DNA of 64,000 nucleotides, from NCBI GenBank assembly GCA_028819845.1, contig JAPPKS010000035.1, positions 110,630 through 174,629 of the forward strand, given 5' to 3'. Position numbers and translations under genes: made by a program. The notes below the pieces were generated by a model. That model worked only from the letters and a program-made list of their open reading frames with translations, was not told where the DNA came from and ran no database searches. How positions within the stretch are numbered: position 1 is the first letter of the stretch; every line of letters begins with the position of its first letter. This document shows, one piece after another, positions 42,956 to 52,551 of this stretch. Origin of the DNA: Candidatus Poribacteria bacterium (GTDB taxonomy: Bacteria; Poribacteria; WGA-4E; PCPOR2b).

Positions 42956-43753
42956 TTACTCTCTTAGTTCTTTAATTCGACCCCAGGAGGTCGAAAGTTT
43001 GCTGTCTGGTGAAACCGCAAAGACGCGAGCTTCAAGACCGTTTTCCATGACGCTATTTATGTCAGCCGGGCTAAGGACAGCCTCGAATATTGCGAACTCA
43101 TCGACGAAACCCTCAAATGAGGACCCCAGTCTACCGCCTATGTGAAAATCTGCGGCGCCTTGAACAAACGCCTGCGAATTCACGTTTCTTTGCACTTCCT
43201 TGCCGTCCTGATAGACAAGGAACACGTTATCTGCAACACTATGGACGAACGTCCAGTGCTGCCATTTGCCTTCCACGCCTTTGTCGAGCGCAACTGGATT
43301 AATCCCCGTAAATGGCGAACCAAACTGCCAGTGAACACCGCCGTCCCACGGCATGTGGACTGTGACGCGGCCCCTGTTACCGACCTCAAGCGGCTCAAGG
43401 CTAAAAAGGTCTTGATTGTTGAAACCCTCTACCTTCACCCACGACGTAATGGTTACTTCCTCCGTGGGAAATTCCTGCCCCAATCCATCTATTCGGACAG
43501 TATCGCCTCCACCGGAAAACTCCACACTCCGGCCGAATTTACCTTCTCTCCATTTGGGAGACCCGGTGAACGTCCCATGACGTTCATTGCCTGAACCATC
43601 TTTGGCTTCTTTGCCCTTATCCTCGTCGAGCAGCCACATCCCTACAATGGTATCAGGGTCAATCTCTGAATGCCCGGATGGTGTGAAAACCCAACCGATG
43701 GCTACTAAACTCACAAATACAATCGAAATTTGGGTTGCATTACGAATAAACAT
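42956..43753 (-). CDS. Secreted LamG/concanavalin-A-like protein 2
   Basis: 265 residues, with GGAGG seven bases before the ATG. Signal peptide (about 1-30, ending near P-S-G-H-S-E), then the same jelly-roll pattern as protein 1: G-M-W-L-L-D-E-D-K-G, N-E-R-H-G-T-F-T-G-S-P-K-W-R, V-H-W-Q-F-G, F-H-I-G-G-R-L-G-S-S-F-E-G-F-V-D-E-F. It carries a two-residue insertion (E-V-G-N-R-G-R-V) before the V-T-V-H-M-P-W-D strand. It ends V-S-P-D-S-K-L-S-T-S-W-G-R-I-K-E-L-R-E, the shared C-terminal tail. Confidence 0.87.
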   Translation of the reverse strand: MFIRNATQISIVFVSLVAIGWVFTPSGHSEIDPDTIVGMWLLDEDKGKEAKDGSGNERHGTFTGSPKWREGKFGRSVEFSGGGDTVRIDGLGQEFPTEEVTITSWVKVEGFNNQDLFSLEPLEVGNRGRVTVHMPWDGGVHWQFGSPFTGINPVALDKGVEGKWQHWTFVHSVADNVFLVYQDGKEVQRNVNSQAFVQGAADFHIGGRLGSSFEGFVDEFAIFEAVLSPADINSVMENGLEARVFAVSPDSKLSTSWGRIKELRE

Positions 43754-43882
43754 TGTATTTCCTCCTAATTGGTAATTTTGATGTGTTTCAAGTTTTTATT
43801 GTAGCTCTGCTGTCATATGTTATCCATCGACTGCAAGCAACGCACCTACTGGAACCAACCACTGTCGATAGCAATTTGAAAT

Positions 43883-44668
43883 TCATTCCCTTCGTACCTT
43901 CATTTTGCCCCATGAAACCGCAAGTTTGCCAGTTGGCGCAACTGCAAAGACTTGCGTCTCCAGGCCGTTATCCATGATGCTTTGTATATCATCTTGACTG
44001 AGGACAGCCTCAAAGATTCCAACTTCGTCAACGAAACCTTTAAAGGAAGAACCTAACCTACCGCCTATGTGAAAATCTCCGGCCCGGGGAGCATACGCTT
44101 TGGAATTCAGTGATTCTCCGACCACCTCACCGTCTTGATAGGCAAGCATTACGTTATCCGCAATACTATGGATGAAAGCCCAGTGTTGCCATTTACCTAC
44201 AACCTCCTCACCAAGAGCAAGTGGTGGATGCATCCAAATGGTGCTGAACTGCCAGTGAAGTTGATTATCCCACGGAAAGTGGACAGTGACGCGGCTAGGG
44301 TCAAGTGGTTCGAGGCTAAATAGGTCTTGGTTCTTTAACCCCTCTGCTTTCACCCACGATGTGATTGTCACTTCTTCGGCGGGAAAGTCCTGCGCTAATC
44401 CTTCAATTTTGACAGTATCGCCACCACCTGGGAGTTCCAAAGCCCGGCCGAATTTACCTTCCCTCCACTTGGGAGACCCGGTGAACGTCCCGTGAAGTTC
44501 ATTGCCAGAACTATCTTTAGCTTCCCTGCCTTTATCCTCGTCTAACAACCATAAACCTACAATGGTGTCTGGGGCAATTTCCGCATACCCTGGTGTTACG
44601 AAGATACTAGCGAAGCTAACTACGCTGATAAACGTAATCGAAACGCATATTACAATGCGATAAAACAC
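43883..44668 (-). CDS. Secreted LamG/concanavalin-A-like protein 3
   Basis: 261 residues from a GTG start at 44668, chosen because GGAGG precedes it by six bases; the longer ATG-initiated frame would overlap the PH-like gene. Signal peptide about 1-36 (to P-G-Y-A-E), then the LamG pattern G-L-W-L-L-D-E-D-K-G, N-E-L-H-G-T-F-T-G-S-P-K-W-R, W-Q-H-W-A-F-I-H-S-I and F-H-I-G-G-R-L-G-S-S-F-K-G. It ends K-L-A-V-S-W-G-K-M-K-V-R-R-E. It is closest to protein 1 in the middle section (E-P-L-D-P-S-R-V-T-V-H-F-P-W-D-N). Confidence 0.86.
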   Translation of the reverse strand: MFYRIVICVSITFISVVSFASIFVTPGYAEIAPDTIVGLWLLDEDKGREAKDSSGNELHGTFTGSPKWREGKFGRALELPGGGDTVKIEGLAQDFPAEEVTITSWVKAEGLKNQDLFSLEPLDPSRVTVHFPWDNQLHWQFSTIWMHPPLALGEEVVGKWQHWAFIHSIADNVMLAYQDGEVVGESLNSKAYAPRAGDFHIGGRLGSSFKGFVDEVGIFEAVLSQDDIQSIMDNGLETQVFAVAPTGKLAVSWGKMKVRRE

Positions 44669-44690
44669 TGTTTTCCTCCACTGCGCCGTG

Positions 44691-45140
44691 TTAACGATTG
44701 GGAGCATCATTCAGGGCATCCGAAAGTGCAATCGCCAGATTATCCGGTTCATCCGTCCCGATTCGATATCTCTTCCCATTATTCATTTGCAGCTCAATTG
44801 CGGAGAAACCAGATACATTGAAAAGCCAACCTCGCGGCGTGTACCTAATCCCCCAACCGTAATACCAACGATTCTTGACTACAGCGTAGGATTCAATCTC
44901 TTTTAAGGGAAAGGCTTTCCGATAAACACCGAGCCCAAATTGAATCGTAATCACCTGGTCATTCACTGTCACCGTCAAGCTAGAGAAAAACTTCAGAATA
45001 ACCAGCAAAACGATAAGTGCGGCCAAGGCAAACGGGTTATTAAAACCCTTCAAAACATTAAAATAACCTATGAGGACTACCACCCCGCCATACAAGATGA
45101 TAAGGAGATAACCTATCTGCGTATGCCTGTATTGATTCAT
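44691..45140 (-). CDS. PH-like (bPH) membrane protein
   Basis: 149 residues from the ATG at 45140, which places it 32 bases after the TolB-like gene; an upstream in-frame start at 45209 would overlap that gene. Two membrane segments (about 11-30 and 36-55) are followed by a bacterial-PH-like domain: T-V-T-V-N-D-Q-V-I-T-I-Q-F-G, the Y-R-K-A-F-P-L-K-E-I-E-S-Y strand and a closing helix L-A-I-A-L-S-D-A-L. The role is unknown. It sits between a TolB-like and a LamG gene in a same-strand run. Confidence 0.65.
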   Translation of the reverse strand: MNQYRHTQIGYLLIILYGGVVVLIGYFNVLKGFNNPFALAALIVLLVILKFFSSLTVTVNDQVITIQFGLGVYRKAFPLKEIESYAVVKNRWYYGWGIRYTPRGWLFNVSGFSAIELQMNNGKRYRIGTDEPDNLAIALSDALNDAPNR

Positions 45141-45172
45141 CGTTAGCTGGTGGACGGAGTCTGCGCCAAGGA

Positions 45173-46198
45173 TTATCTGCTCTGTCCCAACCGTTTTATC
45201 CAGCCCCATGTCAATGGGCGTTTATCAGCAGGAGAAACCGCCCATTCAACGACAAAATCCGGGTCGAACCATACCGGTGAACGTGTCGGGAAACCAATCG
45301 CCGGAAGTTCAAAGCAATCCGCTGCGCAGAGGTTTGCCTCTACCTTTGCAAACTGTTTGACCGACCGCCGCTGGATATTTGCCGTACCGCCGCCGAATCT
45401 AATGTAAATAATTTTCTTCCCGTCGGGTGAAAACGCCGGATCGCGCTTTTCGTTCTCAGGATTGGGCGAAATTTGTATCTTGTTCTGTCCATCGGCGTCC
45501 ATGGTCATGATGACTCCTTCTCCGAACCGCCGTGTTGTCCAAGCAATTTTTTTGGAGTCCAATGAAAATCGGGGTTCAATGTCCTGTCCCCTATGATCCG
45601 TCAAGTTCTGTAGGTTGCCTCCGCTAGTGTCCATCACCCAGATGTCACCGAGTGTCTTTCCTCGCTTTGAGGCGAAGGCAATATTACGGCCATCTGGCGA
45701 CCAAGCGGGCATTTGGTCGGGAACAGCATCGTTCGTGAGGTTGCCGCCGACGACTCCTTGAGCCGACATGGTATAAATTTCAAGATTGCCGTCACGATCG
45801 GTAGTGAAGGCAAGTCTCTGGCCGCTGGGATGCCAAGTGGGCCAGCCATCAAACCCTTGACGGTCCGTGAGATTCCTGAGCCCCTTTCCGTCGGCGTCCA
45901 CCACATACACATCGCTATCAACATCCTTCTTCTTTTCAGAAAAGAACGCAATCTTATTGCCGTCAGGTGACCACGATAACCCCAAGACCACCGGATCACC
46001 CTCAATGTCGTGAATGGCGCGCTGTTGTTCTCCATCTTTATCCATGAGCCAGAGCGTCCCACCATCCCCTACACTGGCAACTGCAATTGTTGAACCGGTG
46101 GGCGCTTGAGCGTGTACACTAAAGATTGGCACAAAGCAACTCACGAGGAACACACCTGTGAATATGCTTAGACGCAAAGTAGTTATCGAGTGTTGCAT
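45173..46198 (-). CDS. Secreted TolB-like beta-propeller protein A
   Basis: 341 residues, preceded by AAAGGAGGT. Signal peptide about 1-31 (ending V-H-A-Q-A). The rest is a six-bladed-type propeller with repeated W-S-P-D-G/W-H-P-S-G motifs (L-S-W-S-P-D-G-N-K-I-A-F-F-S; P-A-W-S-P-D-G-R-N-I-A-F-A-S; D-P-A-F-S-P-D-G-K-K-I-I-Y-I) and interleaved D-I-W-V-M-D and N-L-T-D-H-R-G. It ends D-K-R-P-L-T-W-G-W-I-K-R-L-G-Q-S-R, a version of the shared tail. It is probably a periplasmic or surface interaction platform; no catalytic residues are evident. Confidence 0.85.
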   Translation of the reverse strand: MQHSITTLRLSIFTGVFLVSCFVPIFSVHAQAPTGSTIAVASVGDGGTLWLMDKDGEQQRAIHDIEGDPVVLGLSWSPDGNKIAFFSEKKKDVDSDVYVVDADGKGLRNLTDRQGFDGWPTWHPSGQRLAFTTDRDGNLEIYTMSAQGVVGGNLTNDAVPDQMPAWSPDGRNIAFASKRGKTLGDIWVMDTSGGNLQNLTDHRGQDIEPRFSLDSKKIAWTTRRFGEGVIMTMDADGQNKIQISPNPENEKRDPAFSPDGKKIIYIRFGGGTANIQRRSVKQFAKVEANLCAADCFELPAIGFPTRSPVWFDPDFVVEWAVSPADKRPLTWGWIKRLGQSR

Positions 46199-46319
46199 AA
46201 TTTCTACCTCCTTTTGCTAATTGCAAATCAGGATTGAATGCATTGAAAGTTAACGGATAGCCGCCGTGTTTCGAATTCTCTTCGTAAATTGTTAAGGATG
46301 AATTCTCGTCTATCACCCG

Positions 46320-47342
46320 CTACTTCTCGGCTCCGGCTTTCTTAAGCCAGCCCCAACTCAAAGGCCGTTTGTCCGTAGCGGCGACAGAGAACGGTACGAC
46401 AAAATCAGGGTCAAACCAGGCGGGGCCAGCGCTTGGAAAACCGAGTGCTATTTCTTTCCACACCGGCGCGGCGTGCTCATCGGCGTCGGCAAGCCCACCG
46501 TCGCTTGGCCATATATGGAGGCGTGTCTGGCCGCCTCCAAACCATACGTTGGCTATTTCTTTTCCGTCCGGGGAAAACTCGGGGTCTAACCGCGGCACTT
46601 GACGCGCGGAAATCTTCAGCAGATTCTCGCCATCGGCGTCCATCCGCATCGTACGGCCGGCTCCAAACCGCCGCGTTGTAAAAGCAATCTTTTCACCGTC
46701 CCACGACCACGAGGGGGTAAGATCCTCGCCCTTGTGGTTGGTGAGGTTTTTGAGGTTGCCTCCTGCAGAGTCCATCAGCCAGATATCTGACAACGTCCGC
46801 CCGCGCTTGGTAGTAAAAGCAATATTGCGGCCGTTCGGCGACCAAGCGGGATTTTTATCTGGAGCCGGATCGTTCGTTAGATTAGCGATAACTTCTCCAC
46901 CCATTGTCATGGTGTAGATTTCCAGGTTGCCATCCCGGTTACTCGTGAATGCCAGCTTTTGGCCGCTCGGGTGCCAAGCGGGCCAACTATCTTCCGCCTC
47001 GTGGTCGGTGAGCTGTTTGAGACCGTTCCCATCGCCATCGACCACGAAGATTTCTATATTCTGTCCAATTTGTGTATGAAAGGCAATCGTATTACCATCC
47101 GGCGACCACTCCAGTCCGCCGGGGATGGGGTCTCCTTCAACTTCAAGGAGATGTTCTGCAGCCGCTGCTGGTTTCTGAGGATCGAGCAGAAAAATTCCAA
47201 ATCCTTCCACTCCAGAAGTGGCAATCGCAATGGTTGAACGGTGGGGGGCTTGTGCTTGAGCAATCATCAATACGGCGAAGCCGCTCAAGAAAAGCACACC
47301 CATAGCAATCAAAAATTTCGAATCTACTTTCCGCACTTGCAC
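46320..47342 (-). CDS. Secreted TolB-like beta-propeller protein B
   Basis: 340 residues from GTG at 47342, with GGGAGG seven bases upstream. Signal peptide about 1-32 (ending A-Q-A-Q-A). Propeller repeats such as L-E-W-S-P-D-G-N-T-I-A-F-H-T, P-A-W-H-P-S-G-Q-K-L-A-F-T-S and P-S-W-S-W-D-G-E-K-I-A-F-T-T. It is highly similar to protein C throughout, so they are recent duplicates. A W-F-D-P-D-F-V-V-P segment precedes the tail D-K-R-P-L-S-W-G-W-L-K-K-A-G-A-E-K. Confidence 0.87.
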   Translation of the reverse strand: MQVRKVDSKFLIAMGVLFLSGFAVLMIAQAQAPHRSTIAIATSGVEGFGIFLLDPQKPAAAAEHLLEVEGDPIPGGLEWSPDGNTIAFHTQIGQNIEIFVVDGDGNGLKQLTDHEAEDSWPAWHPSGQKLAFTSNRDGNLEIYTMTMGGEVIANLTNDPAPDKNPAWSPNGRNIAFTTKRGRTLSDIWLMDSAGGNLKNLTNHKGEDLTPSWSWDGEKIAFTTRRFGAGRTMRMDADGENLLKISARQVPRLDPEFSPDGKEIANVWFGGGQTRLHIWPSDGGLADADEHAAPVWKEIALGFPSAGPAWFDPDFVVPFSVAATDKRPLSWGWLKKAGAEK

Positions 47343-47466
47343 AATTCAACCTCCCAAAGATGATTTTCACCGGTTCAATGCAGGAGCGTCAATATTGGTC
47401 CGAGAAGTTTTGGCATCTCTTCGCAGGTAACGAATTTACGTTTGAAATGAGCCTCCATGAAAGGGA

Positions 47467-48486
47467 TTATTTCTCATTTCCTGCGCTCTTGAGCCAACCC
47501 CAGCTCAAAGGGCGTTTATCGGTAGGAGATACGGAGAATGGCACCACAAAATCGGGGTCAAACCATGCCGGTCCTGCACTCGGGAACCCGAGATCTATAA
47601 TATCCCACACCGGCGGTCCGTGCTGGTCGGCATCCGCGTGCTTCCCGTCGCTTGGGTATATGTCCAGACGTGTCTGGCCGCCGCCGAACCACACAGTAGC
47701 GATTTCTTTGCCATCCGGTGAAAACTCGGGATCTCTTCGCTCAACATCCGGTCCCGAAACCTTGAGCAGATTGCCGCCGTCAGGGTCCATTGTCATAGCG
47801 CGCCCGGATCCAAACCGTCGGGTCGTGAAGGCAATCTTTTGACCGTCCCACGACCACGAAGGTTCAATATCTTCTCCCTTGTGATTGGTCAGATTCTGCG
47901 GGTTCCCTCCCGCGGAATCCATTATCCAGACATCAGAGATAGTACGGCCGCGTTTGGAAGCGAAAGCTATACTACGGCCATTTGGGGACCACGCTGGATT
48001 TTTGTCTGGCGCGGGATCGTTTGTTAGGTTTTCGATAACTACCCCGGAAGATGTCATTGTGTAAATCTCCAAGTTGCCGTCGCGATTGGTCGTGAATGCC
48101 AGTTTTTGTCCGCTCGGGTGCCATGCTGGCCAGCTATCCTCGGCTTCATGGTCGGTCAGTTTTTTGAGCCCATCACCATGCCCATCGACTACGAAAACAT
48201 CAATATTCTGTCCAACTTTGGTATGGAAAGCTATCTTGGTGCCGTCCGGGGACCATTCCAATCCGCCGGGGATGGGATCGCCTTCAATTTCGAGGAGTTG
48301 CTCTGCACCGCCTTGGGGTCTTTTGGGATCCACGAGAAAGATTCCGAATCCATCCGCTCCCGATGTAGCAACGGCAATGGTTGAACGAATAGGGGCTTGC
48401 GCTTGGGCAATCATTAGCACAGCGGCGCTGGACAAAAATAGCACGCCAACCAACACAACCGTTGAGTTAATCATTCTAGATTGCAC
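47467..48486 (-). CDS. Secreted TolB-like beta-propeller protein C
   Basis: 339 residues from GTG at 48486, with GGGAGG nine bases upstream. Signal peptide about 1-32. Propeller blades closely match protein B (G-G-L-E-W-S-P-D-G-T-K-I-A-F-H-T; N-P-A-W-S-P-N-G-R-S-I-A-F-A-S), and the end V-S-P-T-D-K-R-P-L-S-W-G-W-L-K-S-A-G-N-E-K carries the shared tail. It is the first gene behind the promoter at 48638-48666, which may serve the minus-strand run from here to about 43883 or further. Confidence 0.87.
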   Translation of the reverse strand: MQSRMINSTVVLVGVLFLSSAAVLMIAQAQAPIRSTIAVATSGADGFGIFLVDPKRPQGGAEQLLEIEGDPIPGGLEWSPDGTKIAFHTKVGQNIDVFVVDGHGDGLKKLTDHEAEDSWPAWHPSGQKLAFTTNRDGNLEIYTMTSSGVVIENLTNDPAPDKNPAWSPNGRSIAFASKRGRTISDVWIMDSAGGNPQNLTNHKGEDIEPSWSWDGQKIAFTTRRFGSGRAMTMDPDGGNLLKVSGPDVERRDPEFSPDGKEIATVWFGGGQTRLDIYPSDGKHADADQHGPPVWDIIDLGFPSAGPAWFDPDFVVPFSVSPTDKRPLSWGWLKSAGNEK

Positions 48487-48637
48487 AGATTTTCACCTCC
48501 CTCTTAAGTGGTTGAAACCTGCTGCGGCACGTTTCTTACAAGGATTGATAAGTTGTCAGCCGTTCATGTGGCGATTCGTTTGGCTTGCCCATAGTTGAAG
48601 GCAAGTCTCTACGGTGAACCAAAAAAGGGTTGTTGTT

Positions 48638-48666
48638 ATTTTACACGGATTTCCAGTCTATGTCAA
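48638..48666 (-). promoter_or_regulatory. Sigma-70 promoter ahead of TolB-like protein C
   Basis: Minus strand TTGACA (48666-48661), a 17-base spacer and TAAAAT (48643-48638). It faces the gene starting at 48486 with a leader of about 145 bases. Confidence 0.7.
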
Positions 48667-48751
48667 GACCATTGAACGCCGAAATCCTCCAGTTCTTGCG
48701 ACCCCGCGATGGTACGATTTGTACTTGGGAATAAACGCCTCTTGGATTTCG

Positions 48752-48922
48752 TTACATGCTAGGTAATCGCTTCTGAAGGCTGGGTAATGTAGCTGCAAGT
48801 AGCGTATTTTCGATGTCTCCAATGACTTGGGGTTTTATTTGAGTAGTAAAATACTGGAGGATTATCGCTAATACTGAAAAACTGGCGGTTAGCACCAATT
48901 TGTGTTGGAAATGAATATCCAC
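48752..48922 (-). CDS. Possible small single-segment membrane protein
   Basis: 56 residues from a GTG at 48922, immediately after the 328-aa gene ending at 48933. It reads L-V-L-T-A-S-F-S-V-L-A-I-I-L-Q-Y-F (a membrane segment) followed by I-K-P-Q-V-I-G-D-I-E-N and an amphipathic end. The ribosome site is weak (AAGG one base from GTG), and an ATG at 48988 in the same frame would overlap the neighbour. Existence is uncertain. Confidence 0.35.
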   Translation of the reverse strand: MDIHFQHKLVLTASFSVLAIILQYFTTQIKPQVIGDIENTLLAATLPSLQKRLPSM

Positions 48923-48932
48923 GCCTTGCGAT

Positions 48933-49919
48933 TTATTCAATAATAACGCGGTAGTCGGCTCCAAGTAATTCGCTAGCGGTATCAACATCCGCTAGGTCAA
49001 CAAAACGTCCATCGAACCGTATTGGACTATCGGTCGTGAAAACGGCAAATTTATCATCGTGGCTCAACAGGTGGACATGACGTCGTGCGTCAACGCCGTA
49101 AACGTTGATGAAGTCATAGATAATCTTGGTAAGCTGCTCCGCGTGATTGTAGCGATGAGGTGTATAGGGCGGGATTGAAACCGACAATCGCTCTTTGAAT
49201 GTACCAATCGTAGAGCTTGGGGGTGAGTCGCGGAAAAGATGGTAAACCCTCTTATTGGCGGCGCCGCACATTTTATTCCATGCCCGTTTTAAACCTTTAA
49301 AGGGAGCACCCGGCGCTTCCACGTAGGTGGAGAAATGGAGCTCAAACTCCTCCGAACTACGTTCAAGAGGGACATACTGGCAGATGAGCACGTGCGTTCC
49401 CCCAAGGGGAGATAAAAAATAGGCGTACCCCGATTGTTCATTTGACAGCAACTGGATAAATTCAGAAAAGGACTGTAATTCTTTTGAGATTTCCCCTTCG
49501 GCTGCATTTTCAGTTCCAACTGAGTGCAGCCAAAATCTAAACCGCGCATTTAAACTTTCATGAGTTTCACCGATGGCATTTTCCGATTCAACGGTTTGTG
49601 TAAAAATAGTATAAATGTCCTTGAGATTGCCCGTTAGGTAGTGGTAATTATCGAGTGCTCTCTCAGTAATTTCTCTGGTACCTTCTATGAGATCCGTCAT
49701 CTTCCTTTGAAATGTCTTGAAATCGAGAGGCGCGGAAACAAAGTGTTCCAATTGGTTCAGAAAGCCGATGGATTTTTCGAAGTCGCCCGCCAACAAATCT
49801 AACAGTAACAATGCCTTCTTCAAATCTTCCTCTGAAGGCAATGTTACCACAGACGGATCATAACTCATTACTAATTGTTGATAACGGCCTACAATGAGAT
49901 TATTTTTCTTTTCTTCCAT
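48933..49919 (-). CDS. Uncharacterised 328-aa cytoplasmic protein
   Basis: No signal peptide, membrane segment or recognised motif. The N-terminal third is helical (L-P-S-E-E-D-L-K-K-A-L-L-L-L-D-L-L, then F-K-T-F-Q-R-K-M-T-D-L-I). The C-terminal half is mixed, with T-H-V-L-I-C-Q-Y-V-P-L, R-H-V-H-L-L-S-H-D-D-K-F-A-V-F and D-F-I-N-V-Y-G-V-D-A. It is divergent from the 711-aa gene across a 391-base gap. Its neighbours are also uncharacterised, so they may form a functional set. Confidence 0.7.
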   Translation of the reverse strand: MEEKKNNLIVGRYQQLVMSYDPSVVTLPSEEDLKKALLLLDLLAGDFEKSIGFLNQLEHFVSAPLDFKTFQRKMTDLIEGTREITERALDNYHYLTGNLKDIYTIFTQTVESENAIGETHESLNARFRFWLHSVGTENAAEGEISKELQSFSEFIQLLSNEQSGYAYFLSPLGGTHVLICQYVPLERSSEEFELHFSTYVEAPGAPFKGLKRAWNKMCGAANKRVYHLFRDSPPSSTIGTFKERLSVSIPPYTPHRYNHAEQLTKIIYDFINVYGVDARRHVHLLSHDDKFAVFTTDSPIRFDGRFVDLADVDTASELLGADYRVIIE

Positions 49920-50310
49920 GGGGAGCTATGCTACAATACTTCAGGTGATTGAACATCCACCGGTATGCAATATTATTCTATTCGGCGTAAATACTTGGAA
50001 ATTGACGAGTGCGGCAAATTCAACAATAAAACATCATATTTGCCGAGATGATTTTTCATACGACGCATTTCATGAAATTTTAAGAACGGGTTATTCCTTA
50101 CATTATACTTCATTAAACACCCCTCAATCTAGCATTATACACCATTTTACCATAAATTGAAACCACATTTCGATTGCGCTAATTTTCAAGAACTCTTTCA
50201 GTAATTTCTCACGTACGCTCTACGTCTAGGCGCCAACTCTCAATAGATTCAGCATCACGTGCCAAATAATCAGCACTAACGATTTCATAGTTTTGCATAA
50301 GGAGATGAAG
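49920..50310. other. AT-rich divergent intergenic region
   Basis: No gene is seen. It must carry the promoters for the 328-aa gene (minus) and the 711-aa gene (plus), but no -35/-10 pair close to consensus was found. Confidence 0.4.
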
Positions 50311-52446
50311 ATGATCGATTGGAATGAATATCTTGATAAAGCGCTAACCCGCCTACCAAGCAAGAAAAAAACTTCATCGCTGCCACAACTCAGCTTACAG
50401 GTTCCTGACACAAAGGGAGCACTTGTTCCGTATCAGGCAGAATCAGTGCCGAAACGTGAAAGGAAAGTCAAACAACGTCTCTCTTTCCAGTTATTTGAGA
50501 AGATGAGGCGGCGTGCGCTTAGTTGGAAATCATATTATTATTATGATGAGTATGATATACCGAGGCTTGCCATTACGAACGATAATGTTACGGGCATTCA
50601 TTTTTTCGAGCGGCGTTATTTGGTTCCAAACGACAAAATCATTGATGCCAATCTACATACTAATGATAACGCTTCGATAATTCTTATTGACGTTAATGAC
50701 CTTGAGCACATCCGCCGAGATTTGTTCGATCGGTTACTGGAAGGCACCATCAACTTTCAGGTCTACAACAATACATACCCCATGGAAATCTGGTTCGATA
50801 ACCAAAGAGGTCACATCAAGAACCGCTTTCCACTGGGCAAGCAAAAGATTTACATTGAAGATGGACGCGCATTTTTGCTGCGCCCATTTCGGAATTTGGG
50901 CGGCGAAGGGTTCGCTGCTTTATCTAACAGGTTGCTTGCACAGGAAGGAATTGCCCTTGATCCGAAAAACACAATCGAGTCGCTGCTGATTGAACTCGGT
51001 AATGGCGAATTGCTGCGCCACTATCAAGCTGCTCTCAATATTTATAATCAGGAATCGTCGATGCGTAGACCTTCTAGCCGCGCAGCGGATGACAATCCGC
51101 CTTTGATTATTACGAAGACCCGCCAACAAGCCAGCGATTTACATCGTTCGGATGGCAACCAAAACCGGCATCAATCAATTTCTGATGAAGCTTACGAAAA
51201 AATTGCTTTGGCTTTTGAAAAGCACTTCGCCGAACTTGAGGAAGATCTCTTTTATCTTAGTTTGGCAGCATTGAGCCTCGACCGCGCTTCAGTGATTGAT
51301 AGCTGCACAATTATCAAAGATAAACTCTGCTTCTACGTAGAGGCGAGTTTGCTGCATGATAATCAACTTGAGCATTTTTATCGATTCATGCACATGTTCC
51401 TGGCCGAGGAGGACATGGACGCGGAAGCGGACGAAGATGTATACTCACCGCTTGAAGATCAGGCGTATGAAGAAAGACTCGGCGAGGTACTCGGAAATAT
51501 TCGAAACATCACAACGGATGCGCGCTATGATGCCTATCCGCCGATTCGCGTACAAATAGATCGGCTTCAGCCTACTATCGAATCGCTAGCCAAAGCCTTA
51601 GAAGATGCGGATGAAATGCAGCGGCACCGCGAAATCAATGACAAACGTGAAATTCTTACAAAGAGAGTGTTTGAAGTCCCAAACACCGGCACTTACTCCG
51701 CTATTCAAGGCGAGCAAGAGAGTTATTATGAACACTTGCTCAAAGTCCAAAAAGTAGTCCACGACATTCAAAGCCAGACTTCCTTTTCTTCCTACGATGT
51801 AGCATTGAGTTTGGGTAAGTCAAGCTACATACTTGTGCTGCTTCATCTGAAGCAGTCCCGTGGGTTACATGATATTTCCAATCAGCTTGTGGAATTGATG
51901 AAAGGCACACCAACAAGCGATATCAGGGCTTTTGAACTAGAATTCATCGGAACACTCGCCCAACTAGCGGCTGAAATCGATAAGACTATAAAGAACACTA
52001 CTTCGAATCGCCTCATGCAAATTACCGGGGAATTAAAAGGAATTTGCACCAACAATAGGCAATACGTTGAAAATGAGTGGAACGAAGAGTACGTCCAACT
52101 TGTACGGCGCGATGTGGCAGATTTTAACAAGCAGATACGCGAAAATGCCACTCAGGAATACCATCAAATTGCGCAACAACTTGATGAGTATACCCAACTC
52201 ATTGAGACCTTTATCAGCGGCATTTGCGTCCCGGCACTGCTGCCATCCCAACTGCACGAATCAGGGAACGGGCTGCAAACATTTCTCATCCAACAACTTC
52301 AGCACTACCTCAATATGCAAAATTTGCAGTTGCATACAATTCCAGGTGGAGAAAAGCAACTTCGATCGCTTGTCAGCGAGCTGATGCCGGCTCGGTTGGA
52401 AACCCCCATCGAACAGTTGGAATATTTCTTCATGAGTAATGTGTGA
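50311..52446 (+). CDS. Uncharacterised 711-aa protein
   Basis: Start at 50311 because AAGGAG lies six bases upstream; ATGs at 50293 and 50305 are too early. No signal peptide or membrane segment. A basic first 70 residues is followed by a mixed domain (about 80-250; I-L-I-D-V-N-D-L-E-H, F-Q-V-Y-N-N-T-Y-P-M-E-I-W-F-D), a polar linker, then a helical region to the end with many Glu/Gln-rich stretches (E-Q-E-S-Y-Y-E-H-L-L-K-V-Q-K-V-V; Q-Q-L-D-E-Y-T-Q-L-I-E). It does not match any family I know. The lysozyme-fold gene follows 105 bases later. Confidence 0.75.
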   Translation: MIDWNEYLDKALTRLPSKKKTSSLPQLSLQVPDTKGALVPYQAESVPKRERKVKQRLSFQLFEKMRRRALSWKSYYYYDEYDIPRLAITNDNVTGIHFFERRYLVPNDKIIDANLHTNDNASIILIDVNDLEHIRRDLFDRLLEGTINFQVYNNTYPMEIWFDNQRGHIKNRFPLGKQKIYIEDGRAFLLRPFRNLGGEGFAALSNRLLAQEGIALDPKNTIESLLIELGNGELLRHYQAALNIYNQESSMRRPSSRAADDNPPLIITKTRQQASDLHRSDGNQNRHQSISDEAYEKIALAFEKHFAELEEDLFYLSLAALSLDRASVIDSCTIIKDKLCFYVEASLLHDNQLEHFYRFMHMFLAEEDMDAEADEDVYSPLEDQAYEERLGEVLGNIRNITTDARYDAYPPIRVQIDRLQPTIESLAKALEDADEMQRHREINDKREILTKRVFEVPNTGTYSAIQGEQESYYEHLLKVQKVVHDIQSQTSFSSYDVALSLGKSSYILVLLHLKQSRGLHDISNQLVELMKGTPTSDIRAFELEFIGTLAQLAAEIDKTIKNTTSNRLMQITGELKGICTNNRQYVENEWNEEYVQLVRRDVADFNKQIRENATQEYHQIAQQLDEYTQLIETFISGICVPALLPSQLHESGNGLQTFLIQQLQHYLNMQNLQLHTIPGGEKQLRSLVSELMPARLETPIEQLEYFFMSNV

Positions 52447-52551
52447 CGAAAATTTTTAAAACCTCGAACATAAGATTGAATGAACGTGAATCAGCAGATT
52501 AAAATTATTCACGGAAAATTTCGATACACTCACCGTGTAGTTTAGAATACT

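Noticed and set aside
38287..48486. Whole PhyH-LamG-TolB run as a single biosynthetic operon
   Set aside because: Gaps of over 200 bases, a PhyH relic and hairpins inside, plus obvious duplication history, argue for paralog expansion instead of one pathway.
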